In this document: positions 16,413-22,543 of the stretch, piece by piece
How the letters are laid out: every line of letters begins with the position of its first letter
Numbering within the stretch: the stretch's first letter is position 1
NCBI GenBank assembly: GCA_002706765.1
Contig: PAJV01000013.1
Location: forward strand, 124,001 to 188,000
Reading direction: 5' to 3'
DNA from: Gimesia sp.
GTDB taxonomy: Bacteria > Planctomycetota > Planctomycetia > Planctomycetales > Planctomycetaceae
Length of the DNA stretch: 64,000 bases
Notes under the pieces: generated by a model
Told to the model about the DNA's origin: nothing
Seen by the model: only the letters and a program-made list of their open reading frames with translations
The model's database searches: none
Translations under genes and position numbers: made by a program

Positions 16413-16580
16413 TTATCTGGGCAGGAAATGGTCAAGATACTTGATCAACTCAACTGCCTCTCTCAATGTTAGATGTGCAATCTGATCCCCCAACTCTTCA
16501 GGGTCATCATCAGGAAAGCAGCAGCAACAGTTGTTGCCATTGTTATCAGGTGGTTTATTTTCTGTTTGTGTTTTGGGCAT
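16413..16580 (-). CDS. Small protein with CCCC motif, 55 aa
   Basis: The sequence runs MPKTQTENKPPDNNGNNCCC, one more cysteine, FPDDDPEELGDQI and a helical end (REAVELIKYLDHFLP). Four consecutive cysteines followed by acidic residues suggest a metal site or a disordered linker, and the family is unknown. The ATG at 16580 is chosen because the longer frame would begin inside the terminator of the cassette upstream. It is the last of the minus-strand cassettes. Confidence 0.4.
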   Translation of the reverse strand: MPKTQTENKPPDNNGNNCCCCFPDDDPEELGDQIAHLTLREAVELIKYLDHFLPR

Positions 16581-16640
16581 GGGATTAGTTATGTCTGGGG
16601 ATGGAATTTCACTCGGGGGAAGAAGTTTTAACTGCGCATG

Positions 16641-16680
16641 AAAAAACCCCGCTAACAAAGTTGGCGGGGTATCGATGATC
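16641..16680 (-). terminator. Cassette terminator, copy 1
   Basis: On the minus strand a conserved lead-in GATCATCGATA is followed by a CCCCGC...GCGGGG stem and six T residues. The lead-in and the stem edges are shared with 17455-17491 and 18519-18556. Confidence 0.75.
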
Positions 16681-16705
16681 AAAGTTACTTCCCTTGACGA
16701 TGTGG

Positions 16706-17419
16706 TCAATCTGTCGTTAAGAGATCATCGATATTGATCTCATCCCAGCATCCATCATCATCGACACTATACCAGTGTCCTAGATCGTCATTCGGATCAC
16801 CACAATAACAAGCTCCCTCATTACCATCATGCTCATGATAGATGATTTTTGCCTCTACCTCCTCGCCATACTCATCATAGATATCATACAAATCACCATC
16901 CTCGCAATACTGTTGCTGTCTATACTCCCTGTGGTTTGTTGTCTCAGGCTCGATCTCAGGGAGTATGATCCTCCTGATGGTATCTTCTACTGACTCGATT
17001 TTTGTGCTGACGAAATTCTTTTTTACGTCCTCGATGGTCTCTATGTCATCGCCTAGATATTTTGCCATGTAGCTGATGGCCTCATCCACATCGATCGAGC
17101 AATCGATCTCTCCACGATCGTTATAGCAGTGATGCCAATCCGTCTCACAGTTTGGATATGCCGCATGTACGATGGTTACATATTGGATCTCGTCGTAATC
17201 CTCATCGGGATCGTCCTCGATCTCAAAAAATGTACCGATCTCATTGACTCGCTCCTTGCCATCCTCTGGGTCACCCTCCCAGTAGATAATCTTACCGACT
17301 CGACATCGTACTGATCGCCCCCCGATCTCTAGCTCCTCGCCATCCTCTGGAGCATACTCACGGTAGATGATTTCACCTATCACCTCATCTACCGTTTTGA
17401 TTTCTTGTTTTGTTTCCAT
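16706..17419 (-). CDS. Very acidic cassette protein, 237 aa
   Basis: The protein is strongly acidic, with repeated units around IIYxE (GEIIYREYAPEDGEE, KIIYWEGDPEDGKE, KIIYHEHDGNEG). A C-terminal half (TIRRII...YDIYDEYGEEVEAKI...EIN.DD) is clearly paralogous to the protein at 17499-18026. High D/E content is seen in DNA-mimic anti-restriction proteins, but nothing else supports that role here. The ATG at 17419 has an AAAAGGAAG site; the longer frame is made of terminator sequence. The stop seems to have arisen by deletion: 22 bases of the paralogue's next segment survive around and after it. Confidence 0.6.
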   Translation of the reverse strand: METKQEIKTVDEVIGEIIYREYAPEDGEELEIGGRSVRCRVGKIIYWEGDPEDGKERVNEIGTFFEIEDDPDEDYDEIQYVTIVHAAYPNCETDWHHCYNDRGEIDCSIDVDEAISYMAKYLGDDIETIEDVKKNFVSTKIESVEDTIRRIILPEIEPETTNHREYRQQQYCEDGDLYDIYDEYGEEVEAKIIYHEHDGNEGACYCGDPNDDLGHWYSVDDDGCWDEINIDDLLTTD

Positions 17420-17454
17420 TTCATTCTTCCTTTTGTTTTGTTGTTTGTTTGAAT

Positions 17455-17491
17455 AAACCCCGCCCATTTCATGGGCGGGGTATCGATGATC
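17455..17491 (-). terminator. Cassette terminator, copy 2
   Basis: Perfect 10-bp stem CCCCGCCCAT / ATGGGCGGGG, with the GATCATCGATA lead-in and a T-rich tail on the minus strand. The bases between the preceding stop and the lead-in (TAACTTT) are the same as in copy 1. Confidence 0.8.
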
Positions 17492-17498
17492 AAAGTTA

Positions 17499-18026
17499 CT
17501 ACGCTGTTGCTTCTTCTTCTTCCTCTATTTCCATTTTGCCATGATATAGACCAGCAGCATATCCTTCTTTTCTGCCATCATCATAGCCATTATCATAACC
17601 ATGATCGACACCGCCATCTGTGTGACCATCAGCATAGCCACGCTCGTAATCGATTACACTTAGCTTGTGCATGATGTCCTTCAGTTTTGCTTGATCCTCA
17701 ATTGATACATCCTTGACGATGTGGTCAATCTGCTGTTTCAGTTTTTCAACTTCTATTTCTTGGCGTATTTTTGGCGTTATGTAATCATCAGTGTTAATTT
17801 CAGTGTAGGTATAGTCCTCATCAACGTTGTACCACTTGTCATCAATCCTGACAATTTTAGCCTCTACCTCTCTCCCAGCCTCATCATAGATGTCATATCG
17901 ATCACCACCCTCACAATGAGGCTGCTTATACTCTCTGAGTTTTGTTGTCGCCGACCAGTTTGATTGATTGAAAATAATCCTTCTGATGGCATCTTCTATT
18001 GTCTCTTTGAATCTTGGGGTTTTCAT
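17499..18026 (-). CDS. Acidic cassette protein with G-Y-D-rich tail, 175 aa
   Basis: The N-terminal half (ETIEDAIRRII...DRYDIYDEAGREVEAKI...EINTDD) is homologous to the C-terminal half of the 16706-17419 protein. A helical segment with QQIDHIVKDVSIEDQAKLKD follows, then a tail of glycine, tyrosine and aspartate repeats (YERGYADGHTDGGVDHGYDN) and a poly-Glu end. No function can be given. AAAAAGGAG precedes the ATG. A decayed copy of the same family lies at 19037-19237. Confidence 0.6.
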   Translation of the reverse strand: MKTPRFKETIEDAIRRIIFNQSNWSATTKLREYKQPHCEGGDRYDIYDEAGREVEAKIVRIDDKWYNVDEDYTYTEINTDDYITPKIRQEIEVEKLKQQIDHIVKDVSIEDQAKLKDIMHKLSVIDYERGYADGHTDGGVDHGYDNGYDDGRKEGYAAGLYHGKMEIEEEEEATA

Positions 18027-18043
18027 TTCTTCACTCCTTTTTG

Positions 18044-18487
18044 TTATTGTTGATCCTCATACTCAGCTATTCTTTCCTCCCAATCCATTTCACCCTCATC
18101 ATGAATTGTGGTATCACAATCCCAGTACGTCAGCAGGTAGACTATTTCGCCAGTCTCTCTGGATCTGACGACAATTTCCGAGCCATTGCAGCCAGGGTAC
18201 TCCTCCGTCGTAAATTCCGGCATTGACTCGATCCATTCCTCAATAATTATTAAATGTGAACTTGGCAGGTAGCCGGAGAACCAGTCATTAGCGTCAGGCG
18301 CATCAAGCATCTCACTGATGTACTGCTCCAGATCGGATGGCGTCTTCGGATGTTGATTTTTCAGGAGTGTATTCACCTCTTGTGTGACGACATTTACTCC
18401 CGTGCTGCTGAATGCTATTCGATTAGCCAAATCCTCTATCCCGCTAATCGAATCAATATAGTCCTGTACTCTCTGTGGTCGATTCAT
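18044..18487 (-). CDS. Acidic cassette protein, 147 aa
   Basis: The protein is soluble and mixed alpha/beta, beginning MNRPQRVQDYIDSISGIEDL and ending in an acidic helix. No recognised motif. The ATG at 18487 follows the shared leader (CAACAACACAAAAAGGAATT). The longer frame starts in the upstream terminator and is discarded. The 17 nt to the next gene downstream include that gene's own leader, so transcription probably continues. Confidence 0.55.
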   Translation of the reverse strand: MNRPQRVQDYIDSISGIEDLANRIAFSSTGVNVVTQEVNTLLKNQHPKTPSDLEQYISEMLDAPDANDWFSGYLPSSHLIIIEEWIESMPEFTTEEYPGCNGSEIVVRSRETGEIVYLLTYWDCDTTIHDEGEMDWEERIAEYEDQQ

Positions 18488-18518
18488 AATTATAATTCCT
18501 TTTTGTGTTGTTGTTTGA

Positions 18519-18556
18519 AAAACCCCGCCCATTTCATAGGCGGGGTATCGATGATC
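18519..18556 (-). terminator. Cassette terminator, copy 3
   Basis: Stem CCCCGCC / GGCGGGG with the lead-in GATCATCGATA and a T run on the minus strand. It lies between the 18562-18780 and 18044-18487 genes. Confidence 0.75.
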
Positions 18557-18561
18557 TGTGA

Positions 18562-18780
18562 TTATGATCGGGCGTTATATCCTGCAATCCATCCCTCACA
18601 TTGCCCGTCATATAAAACTATCTCATTACTGGCTCTGACCAGATGTGAGACAACCGCATCAAATTCATTTTGAAAATTCTCAGGCAATTTTTCTCTCAAT
18701 TTTTCGACTGCCTCAGTTGCATCAGCTAAGTCCATTGCCAATGCATTCTCTTGCTCAGGGCTTAATTCTTGTACCGTCAT
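18562..18780 (-). CDS. Small helical cassette protein, 72 aa
   Basis: This is a short acidic helical protein (MTVQELSPEQENALAMDLAD...) with no recognised family. It is preceded by the cleanest copy of the shared leader (AACAACAAAACAAAAGGAG) and, further up, by a promoter block that it shares with the 19276-19647 gene. It is the first gene of the 18780-to-16413 set. Confidence 0.55.
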   Translation of the reverse strand: MTVQELSPEQENALAMDLADATEAVEKLREKLPENFQNEFDAVVSHLVRASNEIVLYDGQCEGWIAGYNARS

Positions 18781-18825
18781 TTCATCACTCCTTTTGTTTT
18801 GTTGTTGTTTTCTCAGTCCATCGCT

Positions 18826-18869
18826 GAGATGAGCATTTTACCCTCAATCAAAAACTAAAAAAATGCCGA
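18826..18869 (-). promoter_or_regulatory. Shared promoter block, copy 1
   Basis: About 44 bp that closely match 19688-19728: the plus strand shares GAGATGA, then TAC, AATCAAAAAC and ATGCCGA. Read on the minus strand it contains TTTTTGATTGAGGG and TAAAAT, the latter fitting a -10 box. It sits about 45 nt before the start of the 18562-18780 gene. Confidence 0.5.
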
Positions 18870-18897
18870 TTAAATGCTCAGCACAATAGCAATCTTC

Positions 18898-18923
18898 AAT
18901 CACTGTAGCAGTCTACAGTGATT
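18898..18923. repeat. 11-bp inverted repeat upstream of the cassette promoter
   Basis: AATCACTGTAG / CTACAGTGATT with a 4-nt spacer. Perfect and AT-balanced with no T tail, so an operator is more likely than a terminator. It lies about 30 bp upstream of the promoter block. Confidence 0.5.
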
Positions 18924-18987
18924 TCAAATTCAGGTTATCAGCTTTGCTCATTGTACTGCCCGAAAAGCAGTTGATTAGTAGATTTAA

Positions 18988-19019
18988 AAGAAAAGCCCAT
19001 CACCTGAAAGGTGATGGGC
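18988..19019 (-). terminator. Intrinsic terminator, minus strand
   Basis: GCCCATCACC / GGTGATGGGC stem with a 5-nt loop. On the minus strand it is followed by TTTTCTTTT. It lies directly after the decayed cassette gene. Confidence 0.75.
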
Positions 19020-19036
19020 AAACAACAACAAAGCAA

Positions 19037-19237
19037 TCAATCAATGATTACAGCCAATAGATTACTGGCCATCACATGACCTATCTCTTCGACATCCTGC
19101 AAGCCCTCAGCATAGCCTTGTAAGTGGCCAGCGTCATAATCAGCTTGGCATCGTGTAACTCACAAGTTGGCTTACAAGCTCTCTGTGTCTCATCTGATCA
19201 GCTATAGAGAGCTTGCTGATGATCTGGTCTAGTTCTT
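19037..19237 (-). pseudogene. Decayed paralogue of the G-Y-D-rich cassette protein
   Basis: Two minus-strand frames together give QELDQIISKLSIADQMRHRE and, after a frameshift, ADYDAGHLQGYAEGLQDVEE. They align with the helical and Gly/Tyr parts of the 17499-18026 protein (QQIDHIVKDVSIEDQ..., YERGYADGH). A stop codon stands just before the first part, so the N-terminal domain is lost or out of frame. A terminator follows, as after an intact cassette. Confidence 0.5.
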
Positions 19238-19275
19238 GTTAGATTTCTTTCTTTGTTGTCACTTTTATAGGTCCA

Positions 19276-19647
19276 TTATGAAAGTTGCTTTGCAGTTTCT
19301 TTTTTATCTTGCTGATAGAAACTGACATCTGTGATTTCATCAGCATTCCTCAGGGGGTAGTAATCTTTCTCATGCCATACCCCATCCTCGAAGACATACG
19401 CCTTGATCATCACTCTCACTGCTCTGACCAGTCTGGGCCTGTATTTGATGGCCTGATATTGATAGAGCGCAAAACCATGATCATTCTCATAGCCCTCATG
19501 CATCCCAGCACCTTCAATGGCGCTCTTGAGTTGATTGAGTGTGGCATCTGGATCAGAGAAACAAGGGTCAGTTGTCATCTGCGACCATCCATCATGCTTA
19601 TATTCCCAGCCAATTACGCCTAGCATTTTCCTGTCTGATTGTCTCAT
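19276..19647 (-). CDS. Hypothetical cassette protein, 123 aa
   Basis: The protein is soluble and beta-rich with many aromatic residues (LGVIGWEYKHDGWSQM..., YQYQAIKYRPRLVRAVRVMI). The pattern of one short strand-helix-strand unit looks like a small substrate-binding or phage-type domain, but no family is recognised. The start at 19647 has no good ribosome site; an ATG at 19626 has AGGA too close to it. A promoter block nearly identical to that at 18826-18869 lies about 40 nt upstream. Confidence 0.55.
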   Translation of the reverse strand: MRQSDRKMLGVIGWEYKHDGWSQMTTDPCFSDPDATLNQLKSAIEGAGMHEGYENDHGFALYQYQAIKYRPRLVRAVRVMIKAYVFEDGVWHEKDYYPLRNADEITDVSFYQQDKKETAKQLS

Positions 19648-19687
19648 TGTTATATTACTTTTTCATTGATTGTTTTTTCAGGGGCGT

Positions 19688-19728
19688 GAGATGAAAATAC
19701 ATCAAATCAAAAACAAAAGGAATGCCGA
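19688..19728 (-). promoter_or_regulatory. Shared promoter block, copy 2
   Basis: Matches 18826-18869 over about 41 bp with a 3-nt gap. The minus strand reads TCGGCATTCCTTTTG, then TTTTTGATTTGATG and TATTTT. It heads the 19276-19647 gene. Confidence 0.5.
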
Positions 19729-19965
19729 CATTGATCGCTACAAGATTTTTCAAAACACCTTTTTTTAGGGGTTGTAGAGTGCTATATTGTGCGACAAGGT
19801 TTAAAAGTCAGAGGCAAGAAATTGGGTTTCTGTCGTATCTGGCAGAATACATGACTTGCTTGTCAGTCATCTGCAAACCCTCATGATTCGATGATGTATC
19901 GCAGCCCGATGAATTCTGACAATCTGATGTAAATGACAGATATGAGCGACAAGCTACTAATAGAG

Positions 19966-20059
19966 ATACCGTACTAATGGCAGAGTTGGTCGGTATGGGG
20001 TTACCAAGGTGAAGGCAAACTCTCTATAGTATGACTTGGTGCCATTAACTATACCGTAC
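19966..20059. repeat. Structured segment with nested direct and inverted repeats
   Basis: ATACCGTAC occurs at 19966-19974 and again at 20051-20059. Just inside are TAATGGCA (19975-19982) and its inverse TGCCATTA (20040-20047). The layout resembles either a very small inserted element with a target duplication or a long hairpin RNA. The surrounding 19.75-20.2 kb has no ORF and no other feature that I can name. Confidence 0.4.
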
Positions 20060-20214
20060 CAAATCAATCTCAGGGGAACCTCAGTAAGACTGATGACTTT
20101 TCGTCAGACTAGGAAACACCAGGAGAGGGCTAAGATACACTTAGGTTTGTGTGGGTAGGGGATGGTCCGTAAGTATAATTGAGAGATACAACATTCCTTT
20201 GTTGTCTTTGTATC

Positions 20215-21852
20215 TCATTCAAACTTCTTCCGCCACTTCTCAATATCCTTGACCAGTTTATTCAATGGTGTCTTCTTTGCAGTTGCAATATTGATGTCTG
20301 TCACATAGGGCAGGTTATTTGTGGTTGTCAATATGGCTGTGTGGATACCGCCATTTTTCAGGGTCACCTGAATATAACATCCTACCCGCCTGGGGTTGAT
20401 TTCCCATAACAGCAAATCAACTCTCTCAACAAGCTGATGGATGATTCCTCTGAGTTTTTTTCTCTTGTCATTATCATCGGCAAAGATTGAATTTTTGCCG
20501 ACCTGAGTCAGCAGGTCAGAAACTGGCTCGGTATAGATATTTTCATGCAGAGCTTCTTTGAGTTTCTTCTGTTTTTTCTGCAACTCATTCATTGCCTCAA
20601 TAATTTGCGGTAATGGATTGCTTACATCAGTCAATGCCTGGGCTAATTCGTCAAGTCTGGCTTCAATAGTCTCAAGTTCTGCTTTTGCTTTCTCAATTTC
20701 GACTGTTTTGTTATCTGGTTTCAGATCAGATACTTTCACGCTTTGTAATGTGGTCAGTGCATATCGTTCAACATGGTCAACCAAGAAACTTTTCTTGCAA
20801 GCATCTTGCATCTTTCTGAGCGAAGCATAGCTGACAAGCCGTCTTTGTGTGTGTGGAATTTCTTTTTTCTTTCCAGTCTTGCTCTTGTAAGCTCTCGAAG
20901 TTTGAATGTGCATCACAGATTTATCCCGTGCATTGAAAACTAATCCAGAAAGCAAATTCACAAATTCTGTCTGCCTGCCTGGCTTGAAATTGAAACGGCG
21001 TTTTGATGCAAGCCTTGCTCTTTGATAAGTTCCTTCATCAATCGCAGCAGGGTAATAGTTGTCAATTGGATTCCCTGTGGGGACTCTATCGCCATCCTTT
21101 GTAACCTCATGCAATTGGAGTTGCCCGAAAGTTGTTGGATCAGTAAGAACCTTACTGACAAATGATCCTGTCCATGCCCCACTTGTTCCCATCGGATCGA
21201 ATTTATCAGCAACCTCAGTGAGAATCTGTTTTTGACCGATGCCATCAATGCAACGTTGAAAGATATACTGAATTGCTTTGGCTTTATCTTTATTGAGAAC
21301 AAAGCCTTTTTCGTCATCCCAATCAATCCAGCTAGGACGACGTTTTGAAAGGGGTTTGTTGTTGATCTGGTTTCGTCGTTCATCCCAATGGCTTTTTAGT
21401 CGTTCTCGTTTTTTCAAGCTCTCTTCATGAGCAAGGTGAAATGTAATCAGCGGTTCTAAAACGGTCGCAATGTTTGTGAGGCTGTCTTTATCATAGACTC
21501 TCTCAATCGGCATCAGAGTTACGATTTTTATGCCTGCGCTGAGGATGTCTGAAAATAACCGGTATGCTTCGTTTATGCCCTCTCGGGAAAGTCTGTCGAG
21601 ATTTTCAACAAGTAGAATTGAACCCTTCGGGACTTTGCCTTCTTTGACTGCTTTAAGAAAAACAGACAGTGAGCCCTTGTGTTTATTTTTGCCTCTGAAA
21701 GCGCTGACACCCATGTCTCTCAATGTGAGATCTGCAAGCGTATGTTTGCCCCTGTCGATGAAGTTTGCAGCCCCTTGGTATTGTCTGCGCAGACTGTCTC
21801 CATCCATTTGCATTTTCGTTGAAAATCTAATATAGCTGTATACGAGGGCCAT
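20215..21852 (-). CDS. Large serine recombinase (integrase)
   Basis: The protein has 545 residues. The N-terminal resolvase domain starts SYIRFSTKMQMDGDSLRRQ with catalytic Ser11, and continues to NLDRLSREGINEAYRLF near residue 90. A Recombinase domain covers about 180-280 (AIQYIFQRCIDGIGQKQIL...). No four-cysteine zinc ribbon is visible. A coiled coil lies near 400-450, and the C-terminus is basic. Such enzymes integrate elements by a Ser-linked double-strand exchange between short att sites. The gene starts about 60 bp from the comM junction, the usual position beside an attachment site, so it is the likely integrase of this element. Confidence 0.93.
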   Translation of the reverse strand: MALVYSYIRFSTKMQMDGDSLRRQYQGAANFIDRGKHTLADLTLRDMGVSAFRGKNKHKGSLSVFLKAVKEGKVPKGSILLVENLDRLSREGINEAYRLFSDILSAGIKIVTLMPIERVYDKDSLTNIATVLEPLITFHLAHEESLKKRERLKSHWDERRNQINNKPLSKRRPSWIDWDDEKGFVLNKDKAKAIQYIFQRCIDGIGQKQILTEVADKFDPMGTSGAWTGSFVSKVLTDPTTFGQLQLHEVTKDGDRVPTGNPIDNYYPAAIDEGTYQRARLASKRRFNFKPGRQTEFVNLLSGLVFNARDKSVMHIQTSRAYKSKTGKKKEIPHTQRRLVSYASLRKMQDACKKSFLVDHVERYALTTLQSVKVSDLKPDNKTVEIEKAKAELETIEARLDELAQALTDVSNPLPQIIEAMNELQKKQKKLKEALHENIYTEPVSDLLTQVGKNSIFADDNDKRKKLRGIIHQLVERVDLLLWEINPRRVGCYIQVTLKNGGIHTAILTTTNNLPYVTDINIATAKKTPLNKLVKDIEKWRKKFE

Positions 21853-21915
21853 TCTTCAATCTCCTTTTGTGGGATCATAACATACTCTGTAAGTGCCTAC
21901 AATATACTGTTGTTT
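21853..21915. other. Right attachment site (attR) region
   Basis: Between the recombinase start and the comM Walker B codons lie about 60 bp with AT-rich half-site-like sequence (ACATACTCTGTAAGTGCCT and ACAATATACTGTTG). The comM frame is recognisable from TTGTTTCTGGATGAG on. The crossover should lie close to 21,900, since native YifB proteins have a glycine-rich lead-in there instead. Confidence 0.55.
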
Positions 21916-22536
21916 CTGGATGAGTTGCCCGAGTTCAATCGGCGGACCCTGGAAGTCTTACGACAGCCGTTAGAGGGAGGAGAAGTGACAATCTCCCGGG
22001 CGATTGGCAGTGTGACATTCCCGGCGAACGTGATGTTGATTTCTGCGATGAATCCCTGTCCCTGCGGTTATCTGTCTGATCCGCGAAGAAAGTGCTCCTG
22101 TAATCCGATGCAGATTGAACGCTATCTTTCCAAGATCAGCGGACCCCTGCTGGATCGGATTGATATTCATATTGAGGTGCCTCCCGTGCCTTTTCGGGAA
22201 CTTTCCAACCAGACAGCGGGAACCAACAGTGCGACCATGCGCGAACAGGTGCTGGATGCCCGCGAGATTCAGGCACGGCGGTTCGCAAATGAATCTACTT
22301 CCCACAATGGCCGGATGACGCCGCGCCAGTTACGAAAACACAGTCAGCTGGCAGCAGACGCGGAAGGACTGCTGAAATCGGCGATGGAAGAAATGGGACT
22401 GTCTGCCCGCGCACATGACAAAATACTTCGAATCAGCCGGACAATCGCCGACCTGGATCACTCCGATCAGATTACCGCGGCCCATATCAGCGAAGCCATC
22501 AATTATCGCACCCTGGATCGGCAGTTCTGGTCCTGA
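21910..22536 (+). pseudogene. comM: comM/yifB 3' fragment, split by the element
   Basis: The 208 residues start at the Walker B motif (LFLDELPEF) and run through the rest of the Mg-chelatase-like AAA+ domain: RQPLEGG, SRAIGSVTFPANVMLISAMN and the PCPCGY...CSC cluster. The C-terminal domain ends YRTLDRQFWS. Whole ComM/YifB proteins are about 500 residues; the N-terminal LonC-like half and Walker A are absent from the window. ComM is a hexameric helicase that helps integrate DNA during natural transformation. The gene is presumably inactive unless the element is excised. It converges with the AmtB-kinase gene, with 7 nt between them. Confidence 0.9.
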
Positions 22537-22543
22537 AGTGAGT

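Larger units (their letters stand above)
1..21905. mobile_element. Integrated accessory element (right part), inserted in comM
   Basis: The right boundary is defined by a large serine recombinase reading away from the junction and by the comM 3' fragment that begins immediately beyond it. The interior carries element-type genes: a tyrosine recombinase, an integrase remnant, ArdC, DUF932, a RuvB-like ATPase, Xre and many small unknown proteins. The N-terminal half of comM is nowhere in the window, so the left end must lie before position 1. The 16.2-21.9 kb part looks more AT-rich than the 3-16 kb part, so the element may be composite. The boundary position is good to within a few tens of bases. 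Confidence 0.75.

Noticed and set aside
16413-18780. CRISPR array suggested by regularly placed hairpins
   Set aside because: The spacing is hundreds of bases and the repeats are terminators between real genes, not 20-50-nt repeats with spacers.
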